Below, piece after piece: positions 21,349 through 29,779 of a DNA stretch of 64,000 bases. Made by a program: the position numbers and the translations under genes. The stretch's first letter is position 1; each line of letters begins with the position of its first letter. Below the pieces are notes generated by a model. The model ran no database searches and was not told the origin of the DNA. It worked only from the letters and a program-made list of their open reading frames with translations. Source of the DNA: Hydrogenophaga sp. Root209 (lineage in GTDB: Bacteria > Pseudomonadota > Gammaproteobacteria > Burkholderiales > Burkholderiaceae_C); NCBI RefSeq assembly GCF_001428625.1, contig NZ_LMIE01000031.1, positions 320,689-384,688 of the forward strand, read 5' to 3'.

Positions 21349-22314
21349 ATGAAGAACCAATTTGGCCTGTTCGCCGCCGCCCTTGTCCTGGGCACCGCTG
21401 CCCACGCACAAACCAAATGGGATTTGCCGGCAGCCTACCCGGCGACCAACTTCCATTCCGTCAACCTCGCTTCATTCGCATCCGATGTGCAGAAGGCCAC
21501 AGGCGGCAAGCTGCAAATCACCGTGCACCCCGGTGCATCGTTGTTCAAGGCCCCCGAGATCAAGCGCGCGGTGCAGGGTGGGCAGGCACAGATTGGCGAG
21601 ATCCTGCTGGCCGCGTACCAGAATGAATGGCAGATGTTCGGCGCCGATGGCCTGCCCTTCCTGGCCACCAGTTACGCCGATTCCATGAAGCTCTACAAGG
21701 CGCAGAAGCCCATTCTGGAGAAGAAGCTCGCAGAGCAGGGCATGACGCTGCTCTACACCGTGGCCTGGCCACCGCAAGGCATCTACAGCAAGAAACCCCT
21801 GAGCAGTGCGGCCGACCTCAAGGGCAGCAAGTGGCGCGCCTACAGCCCGGCCACCTCACGCATCGCCGAACTGGTGGGCGCACAACCGGTCACCGTGCAG
21901 GCCGCCGAGCTGTCGCAGGCGCTGGCCACCGGTGCGGTTGAATCCAACATGACCTCGGGCGCCACCGGGGTGGACAGCAAACTTTACGAGCACCTGAAGT
22001 TCTACTACGACGTGCAGGCCTGGTTGCCGAAGAACGCCATCATCGTGAACAAGCGCGCGTTCGACGCGCTGGACAAGCCCACGCAGGACGCGCTGCTCAA
22101 GGCCGGCGCTGACGCCGAAGCCCGCGGCTGGGCTGCTTCGCAAAAGGTCAACACCGACACGCTGGCCATCCTCAAGGCCAATGGCATGGCGGTGGAATCT
22201 CCGTCGGCTGCGCTCAAGGCCGACATGCAGAAGGTGGGCGAGACCATGCTCAAGGAATGGCTTGAAAAAGCGGGTCCCGACGGCCAAGCCATGCTCGACG
22301 CGTATAGAAAGTAA
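21349..22314 (+). CDS. TRAP transporter substrate-binding protein (DctP type) of second system
   Basis: Periplasmic receptor of 321 residues with signal peptide ending at AAHAQ and mature start QTKWDLPAAYP. GGAGA lies six bases before the ATG. It is paralogous to the receptor at 18396-19364, which suggests related but distinct ligands. The gene is the first of a + strand receptor-dctQ-dctM operon under the LysR operator. A repeat-derived hairpin separates it from dctQ. Confidence 0.91.
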   Translation: MKNQFGLFAAALVLGTAAHAQTKWDLPAAYPATNFHSVNLASFASDVQKATGGKLQITVHPGASLFKAPEIKRAVQGGQAQIGEILLAAYQNEWQMFGADGLPFLATSYADSMKLYKAQKPILEKKLAEQGMTLLYTVAWPPQGIYSKKPLSSAADLKGSKWRAYSPATSRIAELVGAQPVTVQAAELSQALATGAVESNMTSGATGVDSKLYEHLKFYYDVQAWLPKNAIIVNKRAFDALDKPTQDALLKAGADAEARGWAASQKVNTDTLAILKANGMAVESPSAALKADMQKVGETMLKEWLEKAGPDGQAMLDAYRK

Positions 22315-22338
22315 ACACCTCCGCCGCGCTCCGCGCGA

Positions 22339-22390
22339 CCCCCTCAAGGGGGCGAGACCTGCCGCCCGGCAAAGCCGGTTCGGCGGTCTC
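22339..22390 (+). repeat. Palindromic repeat cluster between dctP and dctQ
   Basis: Two hairpins occur in tandem. The first is CCCCCT-CA-AGGGGG (22339-22352). The second is GAGACC-T-GCCG-C-CCGGC, loop AAA, GCCGG-TT-CGGC-GGTCTC (22354-22390). The CCGGC/GCCGG-TT core matches the hairpin at 11838-11853. There is no T-run; the likely effect is to stabilise the receptor mRNA or dampen read-through. Confidence 0.65.
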
Positions 22391-22444
22391 ACTGGGTTGG
22401 ACCCGGGCACGCGCAACGGGTCATTCATCTGAAGTCACCTCCCC

Positions 22445-22948
22445 ATGCGCAAACTCCTCGATTCCCTCTACCTTGGCGCGGCCTGGCTGGCCGCGCTGTT
22501 CATGATCGGTGTGCTGGTCATGGTGCTGCTCTCGATGCTGGGCCGCATGCTCCAGTTCTATGTACCCGGCACCGATGCCTATGCGGGCTACGCTATGGCG
22601 GGCGCCGGCTTTCTCGCGCTGGCACACACCCTCAAGAGCGGTGAACACATCCGTGTGACGCTGATCATCGGCAAGCTCAAGGGTGGTGCGCGGCGCGGGC
22701 TGGAGTTGTGGTCGCTCTCGGTGGCTGTTCTGCTGGCCGGTTTGCTGGCGGTGTACGCGTGGCGGTTGTCCTGGCAATCGCACGAGTTTCACGACATTTC
22801 CACCTCCGCCGACGCCACACCGCTGTGGATTCCGCAGATCCTCATGGCCGTGGGCACCACAGTTCTGCTGATCGCATTCCTTGACGAGTGGGTCCTGGAA
22901 TTCCAGCGCAAGCGTTCGCACGACAGCGTGGAGACCCGCCATGAATGA
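22445..22948 (+). CDS. TRAP transporter small permease (DctQ type) of second system
   Basis: Small membrane subunit of 167 residues with four hydrophobic helices and the DctQ core TDAYAGYAMAGAGFLALAHT followed by LKSGEHIRVTL. It resembles the DctQ at 17806-18315, including the STSADATPLWIPQ/SPGADVTPLWIPQ loop. Its stop overlaps the dctM start by eight bases, so the two are probably translationally coupled. Confidence 0.92.
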   Translation: MRKLLDSLYLGAAWLAALFMIGVLVMVLLSMLGRMLQFYVPGTDAYAGYAMAGAGFLALAHTLKSGEHIRVTLIIGKLKGGARRGLELWSLSVAVLLAGLLAVYAWRLSWQSHEFHDISTSADATPLWIPQILMAVGTTVLLIAFLDEWVLEFQRKRSHDSVETRHE

Positions 22949-24236
22949 ACTGCTCGTCACCTCGCTGCTGATCGTGGCGCTGTTTGCCCTGCTGGGCAGC
23001 GGTGTGTGGATCGGCCTCACCCTCGCGGGCGTGGCCTGGATCGGCATGGAGATGTTTTCCTCGCGACCGGCGGGCGACGCCATGGCCATCACCATCTGGG
23101 GGTCGGCCAGCAGTTGGACGCTGACCGCGCTGCCCTTGTTCGTGTGGATGGGCGAGATCCTGTTCCGAACGAAGCTGTCGGAGAGCATGTTCCGCGGCCT
23201 GGCACCCTGGGTCAACGCCCTGCCCGGTCGGCTGCTGCACACCAACATCCTGGGCAGCACCATCTTCGCTGCGGTCTCGGGCTCGTCGGCTGCCACCTGC
23301 GCCACCATCGGCAAGATGACCATCCCCGAGCTCACGCGGCGCGGCTACCCGCCCGAGAAGATCGTTGGTTCGCTGGGTGGTGCCAGCACGCTGGGCCTGC
23401 TGATTCCCCCCTCGATCATCATGATCGTTTACGGCGTGGCGGCCGAGGTGTCCATCGCCAAGCTGTTCGTGGCAGGGGTGTTGCCCGGCCTCATGCTGGC
23501 CGGGCTGTTCAGTGGCCACCTGATGATCTGGGCCTTGTTCAACCCGCAGAAGGTGCCGCGGAGCGACGCCAGCATGACCTTGGCCCAGAAGCTGAGTGAG
23601 TCGCGCCATCTGATCCCGGTGATCCTGCTCATCGGCGGCGTCATCGGCACCATCTATACCGGCATCGCCACCGCCACCGAAGCGGCGGCGGTGGGCGTGG
23701 TGGGCGCACTCATCCTCTCGGGCGCTCAAGGCTCGCTCAACTGGATCACCTTCCGCGACTCGTTGCTGGGCGCCACGCGCCTCTATTGCATGATCGCGCT
23801 GATCCTCGCCGGTGCGGCCTTCCTCACGCTGGCCATGGGTTACATCGGCCTGCCGCGGCACCTGGCCGAATTCGTCACCGGGCTGGGGCTGTCGCCCGGC
23901 GTGTTGCTGCTGGCGCTGGCCTTGTTCTACATCGTGCTCGGCTGTTTTCTTGACGGCATTTCCATGATCGTGCTGACCATGGGTGTGATCCTGCCCACCG
24001 TCACTGCCGCCGGCATCGACCTGATCTGGTTCGGTATTTTCATTGTCATCGTGGTCGAGATGGCGCAGATCACACCACCCGTGGGCTTCAACCTGTTCGT
24101 GCTGCAAGGCATGACCCAGCGCGAGATCACCTGGATCGCCAAGGTCTGCATGCCCTACTTCTTCCTGATGGTGCTGGCGCTGCTGTTGCTGTGGTGGTTT
24201 CCGCAAATCGTTACGTGGTTGCCATCGAGAATGTGA
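22941..24236 (+). CDS. TRAP transporter large permease (DctM type) of second system
   Basis: The 431-residue membrane subunit has the DctM motifs SGSSAATCATIGKM, GLLIPPSIIMIVYG and ITPPVGFNLFVLQG, and is a close paralogue of the - strand DctM. The ATG at 22941 overlaps dctQ and gives the conserved MNELLVTSLLIV start; the frame is open 60 bases further up without support. An intrinsic terminator follows 21 bases after the stop, closing the operon. Confidence 0.93.
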   Translation: MNELLVTSLLIVALFALLGSGVWIGLTLAGVAWIGMEMFSSRPAGDAMAITIWGSASSWTLTALPLFVWMGEILFRTKLSESMFRGLAPWVNALPGRLLHTNILGSTIFAAVSGSSAATCATIGKMTIPELTRRGYPPEKIVGSLGGASTLGLLIPPSIIMIVYGVAAEVSIAKLFVAGVLPGLMLAGLFSGHLMIWALFNPQKVPRSDASMTLAQKLSESRHLIPVILLIGGVIGTIYTGIATATEAAAVGVVGALILSGAQGSLNWITFRDSLLGATRLYCMIALILAGAAFLTLAMGYIGLPRHLAEFVTGLGLSPGVLLLALALFYIVLGCFLDGISMIVLTMGVILPTVTAAGIDLIWFGIFIVIVVEMAQITPPVGFNLFVLQGMTQREITWIAKVCMPYFFLMVLALLLLWWFPQIVTWLPSRM

Positions 24237-24257
24237 CCTCGCCATCACCTAAGATGC

Positions 24258-24291
24258 AAGGCCCGCCACGATCAACGTGGCGGGCCTTTTT
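24258..24291 (+). terminator. Intrinsic terminator of second TRAP operon
   Basis: AAGGCCCGCCACG, loop ATCAA, CGTGGCGGGCCTT followed by TTT. A 13-pair GC-rich stem with a T-run, immediately after dctM and before rdgC; classic Rho-independent form. Confidence 0.92.
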
Positions 24292-24317
24292 CGTATTGCA
24301 GATCAACAAGGATTTTC

Positions 24318-25304
24318 GTGTTCAAGAATGTGACGATCTACCGCATCGCCCCCGGCTGGACGGCGACGGTGGCAGACATGGAGGCTGCGCTGGACGCGGC
24401 CCGTTTCAAGCCCTGCGGCGCCACGCAGGACAAGTCGGTCGGCTGGGTCGAGCCGCGTGGTGAGGCCCACGGTCCGCTGGTGGAGTCGGTGGCCGGCCAG
24501 CGCATCCTGAAACTCCAGATCGAGACCAAGGGCGTGCCCGGCTCGGTGGTTAAAAAGAAGGCGCAGGAAGAGGCCGACCACATCGAGGCCACCACCGGCC
24601 GCAAGCCCGGCAAGAAGGAAACCAAAGCCCTGCGCGAGGACGCGTTGCTGTCACTTCTGCCGCAGGCGTTTGCGCGACAGATGAACGTGTGGGTCTGGCT
24701 CGACCTGGAAGCCGGCTGGTTGGTCACCGACGCCAGCAGCCAAGGGAAGATCGACGAGGTCGTGACCGCCCTGGTGCGCGCCTTCGATGGCCTGGTGATC
24801 ACACTCCTGCAGACAGCTGTGACGCCGCAAACTGCCATGACGCAGTGGCTCTCGGCCACCACGCCCGACGAATGGCCGGGCGGCTTCGCGGTGGAACGCG
24901 AGTGCGAGCTGAAATCGGGCGACGAGGAAAAATCGGTGGTGAAATTCACCCGCCACAACCTCGCCACCGACGAGGTGCGCCAACACATCACCGAGGGCAA
25001 ACTGCCCACGCGCCTGGCGCTGAGCTGGGAAGGCCGCATCGGCTTCGTGCTCACCGAGTCGCTGCAGCTCAAGAAGATCAATTTCCTCGAAGGTGTGTTC
25101 GACGGCCGACCCGACGAAGGCGAGAACGGTTTTGATGCCGACGTGGCCCTGTCCACCGGCGAGTTGCAAAAGCTGTTGCCCGAGCTGGTCGAGGCGCTGG
25201 GCGGTGAGATGGCGTTCGGTGCCGCGCCTGCGGGCGACGCACCTGCTGCGGCGCAGCACGCTGCCGTGACCGCCGACGGGGACGACGAAGGCCCGCCCTT
25301 CTGA
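24318..25304 (+). CDS. rdgC: Recombination-associated protein RdgC
   Basis: RdgC is a ring-forming DNA-binding protein that restrains RecA. The 328 residues match the family from MFKNVTIYRI through QMNVWVWLDLEAGWLVTDASS (quoted in part) to KKINFLEGVF, with an Ala/acidic tail typical of betaproteobacteria. The start is GTG at 24318, close after the terminator. The gene is ten bases upstream of crcB and may share its transcript. Confidence 0.94.
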   Translation: MFKNVTIYRIAPGWTATVADMEAALDAARFKPCGATQDKSVGWVEPRGEAHGPLVESVAGQRILKLQIETKGVPGSVVKKKAQEEADHIEATTGRKPGKKETKALREDALLSLLPQAFARQMNVWVWLDLEAGWLVTDASSQGKIDEVVTALVRAFDGLVITLLQTAVTPQTAMTQWLSATTPDEWPGGFAVERECELKSGDEEKSVVKFTRHNLATDEVRQHITEGKLPTRLALSWEGRIGFVLTESLQLKKINFLEGVFDGRPDEGENGFDADVALSTGELQKLLPELVEALGGEMAFGAAPAGDAPAAAQHAAVTADGDDEGPPF

Positions 25305-25314
25305 GGTCTGAGCC

Positions 25315-25707
25315 ATGAGCAGCCTGCCCAGCGTCATCGCCATCTGCCTGGGGGCCTGCGTGGGTGCTCTGGCCCGTTGGCGCCTGGGTCTGTGGCTCAG
25401 CGCGCCGGGCTCGCTGCTGCCCTGGGGCACCCTCGCCGCCAACTGGATCGGCGCCTACGCCATCGGCCTGTCGCTGGCCTTCTTCAACGCGCAGCCGCAC
25501 ATCGACCCTGTGTGGCGCCTGGCCATCGTCACCGGCCTCCTGGGGGCATTGACGACCTTTTCCACCTTCTCGGCCGAGGTGGTGACGCTGCTGCAGCAAG
25601 GCCGCCTCGTGCTGGCCAGCGGCGTGGCCAGCCTGCACCTCGTCGGTTCGCTGCTGCTGACCTGGCTGGGCTTGCGCACGGCTGCGCTCTGGCTCACCCC
25701 GGCCTAG
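25315..25707 (+). CDS. crcB: Fluoride efflux transporter CrcB/Fluc
   Basis: Dual-topology fluoride channel of the inner membrane. The 130 residues form four transmembrane helices with the family signatures [21 protein letters not shown] and [15 protein letters not shown], the last carrying the fluoride-path phenylalanines. No fluoride riboswitch is recognisable: the gap from rdgC is only ten bases. Its last four bases overlap the convergent WYL regulator. Confidence 0.93.
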   Translation: MSSLPSVIAICLGACVGALARWRLGLWLSAPGSLLPWGTLAANWIGAYAIGLSLAFFNAQPHIDPVWRLAIVTGLLGALTTFSTFSAEVVTLLQQGRLVLASGVASLHLVGSLLLTWLGLRTAALWLTPA

Positions 25708-26660
25708 GGCCTGTACAGCGCCGCCACCGCGCCGGCCTGCTGCGCCATGCGCTGGCGCATCGCGGGTGGCGCCAGCACCTCGATCTCATCGCCGAAGCCC
25801 AGCAATTGCCGGGCGCCCTGCTCGATGGACTCCACGCGGATCGTGACCTCATCACCCATCTGATCGGCATGGGGAATGCGCGCATTCGCCAGCCACTTCA
25901 TCGCACGGTCTGACACGCGGACGCGAACCTCGATCGAACGCAGGTCCGACTCGAAGCGCGCTGCAGATGCCCGCCAGGTGCCGGCAAGGTCGAAGCTTTT
26001 GGGGCGTCTGAAGGCAGCGCCCGTTGTCAGATCCAGCACGCTCGCCAACCGGTAGGTGCGCACGCCGTCGCCCCCACCGCCCCGTGCTGGCGCCTCCACC
26101 GCGCGCGCCACCAGATACCACGCACCCGCCTTGAGCACCAGACCCAGCGGCTCCAGCAAGCGCTGCGTCCTGCCCCGCCAGCTTTCGTAGCGCACCTCGA
26201 TGCGCCGTGCGCGCCAGACCGCATCAGCCGCCTCGCGCAGGAACCGCGGTGCGTCCTGGGTGCGGTACCAATCCACCGCGTCAATGTGCAAGCGTTGGCC
26301 GACACGCTCGGCCTGTTCACGCCACTCGCCGGGCAGGCTGGCCACCATCTTCAGGCGGGCCGACGCCGCCGCAGCACCCAGGCCCAGCTCGGTGGCCGGC
26401 CCGGGAAGGCCGGCGAGCAACAGTGCGTTGGCCTCGGGCTCGGTCATGCCGGTGAGCTGCGTGCTCCAACCCTCGCGCAACTGAAAACCACCATGCCGCC
26501 CGCGTTCGCCCCACAGCGGCACGCCCGCCGCAGAGAGCTGATCGATGTCGCGCAGCACGGTGCGCTCCGAGACCTCCATGGCCTGCGCAAGCGCGCCCGC
26601 CGTCAGACGGCCGCGCGCCTGCAACAGCATCAGGATGGAGAGCAATCGGCTGGCTTTCAT
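25704..26660 (-). CDS. WYL-domain helix-turn-helix regulator
   Basis: The 318-residue protein begins with a DeoR-like winged helix ([20 protein letters not shown], then [20 protein letters not shown]) and continues with a WYL domain ([12 protein letters not shown] contains the W-Y-L core). Such proteins sense nucleic-acid or small ligands and often repress neighbours. The start at 26660 fits the family; eight further codons lie upstream. It is divergent from the NIPSNAP gene, with a TGACAC-AAC-GTGTCA palindrome in the 78-base gap that is probably its operator. Confidence 0.9.
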   Translation of the reverse strand: MKASRLLSILMLLQARGRLTAGALAQAMEVSERTVLRDIDQLSAAGVPLWGERGRHGGFQLREGWSTQLTGMTEPEANALLLAGLPGPATELGLGAAAASARLKMVASLPGEWREQAERVGQRLHIDAVDWYRTQDAPRFLREAADAVWRARRIEVRYESWRGRTQRLLEPLGLVLKAGAWYLVARAVEAPARGGGGDGVRTYRLASVLDLTTGAAFRRPKSFDLAGTWRASAARFESDLRSIEVRVRVSDRAMKWLANARIPHADQMGDEVTIRVESIEQGARQLLGFGDEIEVLAPPAMRQRMAQQAGAVAALYRP

Positions 26661-26678
26661 GGCCCGCCGATTTAAACA

Positions 26679-26693
26679 TGACACAACGTGTCA
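26679..26693. promoter_or_regulatory. Palindromic operator for the WYL regulator
   Basis: TGACAC, AAC, GTGTCA: perfect six-base arms in the divergent gap between the WYL regulator and the NIPSNAP gene. Position and symmetry suggest an autoregulatory and target-gene site. Confidence 0.55.
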
Positions 26694-26738
26694 GGTTATT
26701 GGGCAGATCATCGTCACACCATTTTCAAGGAGCCCCCG

Positions 26739-27467
26739 ATGTCTTCCACCCCGTCCGAATCCTCCCTGGTCGAACTGCGTCGCTACACGCTGCACCCCGG
26801 CCAGCGAGACACCCTGATCGATCTGTTCGACCGCGAGTTCGTCGAAACCCAGGAGGCGGTCGGCATGCACGTGATCGGCCAGTTCCGCGACCTCGACGAC
26901 GACCAGCGTTTCGTCTGGCTGCGCGGCTTTGCCGACATGGCCCGCCGCCGCGCGGGCCTGGAGGCTTTCTACGGCGGCCCGGTGTGGCACGCGCACCGCG
27001 ACGCCGCCAACGCCACCATGGTGGATTCGAACGACGTGTTCCTGCTTCGCCCGGCCTGGCCTGGCGCGGGCATCGACAATCCGACGTCCGGGCGCCTCGC
27101 CATCGGCTCTGCGACACCACCCGGCCTGGTGGACGCCAGCGTCTTCCCCCTGCGTGCACCCGCCAGCGACGACCTGCTCAGGCTGTGCCGCGAGGTGCTC
27201 TCGCCCGTGCTCCGACAGGGCGGCGCGCGGCGAATCGGCTGGTACGTCAGCGAAGCCCGCCCCAACGACTTTCCGCGCCTGCCGGTGCGCGAGGGCGAGC
27301 CGGTGCTGGTCGGCCTGGCGCTGTTCGACCACCTCACAGCCTTCGAGGCCTTCGCCCGCAGCGGCGCCTGGGCGCGCGACGCGCAGCCTGCACTCGCGCC
27401 CTGGCTGGCGCGCCCCGCCGAAAGCCACCGCCTGGTGCCCACCGCGCGCTCGGCCCTGCACGCCTGA
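26739..27467 (+). CDS. NIPSNAP family protein
   Basis: A 242-residue cytosolic protein of the NIPSNAP/dimeric alpha-beta-barrel family, whose biochemical role is not established. VELRRYTLHPGQRDTLIDLF is the usual opening of the domain, and FVWLRGFADMARRR and AFYGGPVWHAHR follow. The ATG at 26739 has AAGGAG at a good distance; 17 extra codons further up would remove this ribosome site. It is the first gene of a small operon divergent from the WYL regulator. Confidence 0.85.
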   Translation: MSSTPSESSLVELRRYTLHPGQRDTLIDLFDREFVETQEAVGMHVIGQFRDLDDDQRFVWLRGFADMARRRAGLEAFYGGPVWHAHRDAANATMVDSNDVFLLRPAWPGAGIDNPTSGRLAIGSATPPGLVDASVFPLRAPASDDLLRLCREVLSPVLRQGGARRIGWYVSEARPNDFPRLPVREGEPVLVGLALFDHLTAFEAFARSGAWARDAQPALAPWLARPAESHRLVPTARSALHA

Positions 27468-27498
27468 AACCAACCCTTCGACACCCAAGGAGCCACCC

Positions 27499-27981
27499 AT
27501 GACCACCCTCAGTTCACACGACTTCGACTTCCTGCACGGCCCCTGGCGGGTCACGCACCGGCGCCTGCGCGAGCGCCTGTGCGGCAGCGACGACTGGCAG
27601 AGCTTCGACGGCAGTTGCAGCGCCCACCCCGTGCTGGGCGGCCAGGGCATCGTCGACGACAACCTGCTGAACCTGCCCGACGGCAGCTACCACGCCGTCA
27701 CGCTGCGCGCGCACGACCCGCAGACCGGCCGCTGGTCCATCTGGTGGCTCGATGACCGCCACCCGCACCGCCTCGACGTGCCCGTGGTCGGTTCGTTCGA
27801 CCAAGGCGTCGGCACCTTCTTCGCCGATGACGAACTCGACGGCCGTGCGATCCGTGTGCGCTTCCGCTGGACCGACACGCACACCGCATCGCCGCTCTGG
27901 GAGCAGGCGTTCTCCATCGACGCAGGCGCCACATGGGAGGTCAACTGGACGATGTGCTTCCACCGACAGCACACCGCATGA
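27499..27981 (+). CDS. DUF1579-like protein
   Basis: A 160-residue protein resembling the DUF1579 beta-barrel family, from DFDFLHGPWRVTHRRLRERL through GTFFADDELDGRAIRVRFRW to ATWEVNWTMCFHR. Members are small lipocalin-like proteins of unknown function. The start at 27499 has AAGGAG upstream. It lies 31 bases after the NIPSNAP gene and its stop overlaps a possible ATG for the next frame, so the genes are probably co-transcribed. Confidence 0.75.
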   Translation: MTTLSSHDFDFLHGPWRVTHRRLRERLCGSDDWQSFDGSCSAHPVLGGQGIVDDNLLNLPDGSYHAVTLRAHDPQTGRWSIWWLDDRHPHRLDVPVVGSFDQGVGTFFADDELDGRAIRVRFRWTDTHTASPLWEQAFSIDAGATWEVNWTMCFHRQHTA

Positions 27982-28064
27982 AAACGACGGTGCGGTGGCG
28001 AACAGACGTGCGCGCGTCGCACTTTCACAGTGGGCTGCCGAACCCCACACGCTTGCACCGCACC

Positions 28065-29135
28065 ATGACCCAGATCCGCACAGGACAGGCCCCCGCCCCG
28101 CTGGAGCGAGCGCAATTCGCCGAGCGCTTTCGGGCCCTCTTCCTGGATCCGGGATTTCGCGCCGAAGACAGCGGTATCGCGCGCCTGGAGGCGATTGCCT
28201 GGGATGCCTACAAGGAAGGCCGCAAGGCCCCCTTCACGGAAAAGGCGGGAGCAGGCTATGCCGACCCGGACTACGACCTCTCGGTCGAATGGGTGGCCAC
28301 CAAGGCACGCATCGACGCGGCTCAGGCCCGGTGGGCGCTGGTCGACACGCCCACCCGTGTGCTGCTGGTGTGCGGCTCGGCGCGCAACGACGGCACCTGC
28401 CCCGGTGAAATCTCCAAGACCTTTCGCCTCACGCAGATCGCGCGCGAGGCACTGGAGGCCACCGGAATCGAATGCGATGTGCTCGATCTGAGCCTGATCA
28501 CGTCCGAGTACCAGCTTCACATCCACCCCTGCAAAGGCTGCGTGTCCACCGCCATGCCGCTGTGCCACTGGCCCTGCAGCTGTTACCCCAACCACGCACT
28601 GGGCCAGACGCACGACTGGATGGCCGAGATCTACGAGCGCTGGACCGCCGCGCACGCGGTGCTGATCGTCACGCCGGTGTATTGGTACCAGAGCCCCAGC
28701 CCGCTCAAGCTGATGATCGACCGTCTGGTGTGTGCCGACGGCGGCAACCCTGACCCCACCTCTACCGGCGGCAAGAAGGCCGCGCTGGCCAAGACCTTGG
28801 AGATGGCAGGCTGGGACTACCCGAAACACCTGGCAGGCCGGGCCTACGGCGTGGTGGTGCATGGTGACGTGGCCGGCATCGAAGGCTCGCGCCACTCGCT
28901 GTGCGACTGGCTCGACTGGATGGGATTCATCGACGCTGGTGCCGTCGCCCGGATCGACCGGCACATCGGCTACTACGAACCGTACGCGACCAGCCACGAA
29001 GCGCTGGACCGCGATCTCGACGTGCAGGAAGAAACGCGCCAGGCCGCGCAGGCACTCGGCAAGGCGGTGGTCGAGTTGCGCGCTGGCCGGCTGAAATCGC
29101 TGCAATCCCCACGCGCCAGGCCGCGGCCGAAGTGA
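28065..29135 (+). CDS. NAD(P)H-dependent FMN reductase/flavodoxin-like oxidoreductase
   Basis: The 356-residue protein has a flavodoxin-fold core: VLLVCGSARNDGT as the phosphate-binding loop near residue 92, and AVLIVTPVYWYQSPSPLKLM as the flavin-ring loop. That marks it as an NADPH-dependent FMN reductase-family member. A roughly 90-residue N-terminal extension with no recognised domain precedes it. CKGCVSTAMPLCHWPCSC is cysteine-rich and might bind metal. The ATG at 28065 is chosen; an ATG at 27978 overlapping the DUF1579 stop would add 29 residues with no visible conservation. Confidence 0.78.
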   Translation: MTQIRTGQAPAPLERAQFAERFRALFLDPGFRAEDSGIARLEAIAWDAYKEGRKAPFTEKAGAGYADPDYDLSVEWVATKARIDAAQARWALVDTPTRVLLVCGSARNDGTCPGEISKTFRLTQIAREALEATGIECDVLDLSLITSEYQLHIHPCKGCVSTAMPLCHWPCSCYPNHALGQTHDWMAEIYERWTAAHAVLIVTPVYWYQSPSPLKLMIDRLVCADGGNPDPTSTGGKKAALAKTLEMAGWDYPKHLAGRAYGVVVHGDVAGIEGSRHSLCDWLDWMGFIDAGAVARIDRHIGYYEPYATSHEALDRDLDVQEETRQAAQALGKAVVELRAGRLKSLQSPRARPRPK

Positions 29136-29162
29136 ATGCTGGCAGCGGCGTCGCACCCAGCG

Positions 29163-29471
29163 TCAGCCGCCGCCGCGCTGCATGTACAGATCGAAGCGTT
29201 TCATGAACGCGTAGCGCTGCCCGGCATCCAGCCCGCTGAAGGCGAAGTTCACCCGCAGCACCGGCATGCGCATGAGCGCGATCACGCGCGGTGGCTGCTG
29301 CGTCCAGCGCAGCGCGAGCCGCCCTGGCGGCACCTCGATGACGGCATGAGCACCTTCGCGGCGCCAGACGCAAGCGCCCACCGCCGCCGGCAACCAACCC
29401 AGCCACTCGGCCTCGGTACAACCCATGTCGCGTTCGAAACTTTCCGCGTAGCTCGCCTGCACAGCCCTCAA
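29163..29471 (-). CDS. Small protein of unknown function, coupled to moaD-like gene
   Basis: A 102-residue protein I do not recognise. It starts at TTG overlapping the TGA stop of the MoaD-like gene (TTGA arrangement), so it is very likely translated by coupling. It has no signal peptide or transmembrane helix and ends in a Gly-rich tail (MQRGGG). As the last gene of the tungsten-type aldehyde oxidoreductase cluster it may be an accessory or maturation factor; that is inference from position only. Confidence 0.6.
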   Translation of the reverse strand: MRAVQASYAESFERDMGCTEAEWLGWLPAAVGACVWRREGAHAVIEVPPGRLALRWTQQPPRVIALMRMPVLRVNFAFSGLDAGQRYAFMKRFDLYMQRGGG

Positions 29472-29722
29472 CCCCCGGCAATGGGCGGCCAGATGGCCAG
29501 CACATCGCCTTCGGTCAGCGTCGCGCTCAGGCGCTCGTCGGGCTGGATGTACTTGCCGTTGACCAGCACCAGGTGCACCAGCTTGGGCGGCAGGCCGAAG
29601 GGCTCGATGATCTGGCTGATCGGTGTCGCCGGATCGATGTCCAGCGACACCTGGTTGCTGCGCCGGGCTTCGGGGGGCAGGTAGTCGGTGAGGGTGGCGA
29701 ACAGTTTGAAGGTGATGTTCAT
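29468..29722 (-). CDS. MoaD/ThiS-family sulfur carrier
   Basis: A ubiquitin-fold sulfur carrier of 84 residues ending in the essential Gly-Gly (IWPPIAGG), through which a thiocarboxylate donates sulfur to molybdopterin. Sitting next to a tungsten-type aldehyde oxidoreductase, it matches the aorD position of the Aromatoleum aromaticum aor operon and probably serves that enzyme's cofactor. The start is ATG 29722. It is separated from the FAD subunit by a 57-base gap carrying a short repeat. Confidence 0.85.
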   Translation of the reverse strand: MNITFKLFATLTDYLPPEARRSNQVSLDIDPATPISQIIEPFGLPPKLVHLVLVNGKYIQPDERLSATLTEGDVLAIWPPIAGG

Positions 29723-29735
29723 GGATGGCGAAGGC

Positions 29736-29761
29736 CCTTCGACAGGCTCAGGGCGAACGGG
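29736..29761. repeat. CCTTCGACAGGCTCAG-type intergenic repeat
   Basis: CCCTTCGACAGGCTCAGGGC followed by GAACGG, a short repeat widespread in proteobacterial intergenic DNA. Related copies form an inverted pair at 43808-43882. Confidence 0.65.
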
Positions 29762-29779
29762 AAAAAGGACACGTTATTT

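Noticed and set aside
25305-25314. Fluoride riboswitch ahead of crcB
   Set aside because: Only ten bases separate crcB from rdgC, too short for the motif, and no conserved pseudoknot sequence is visible.
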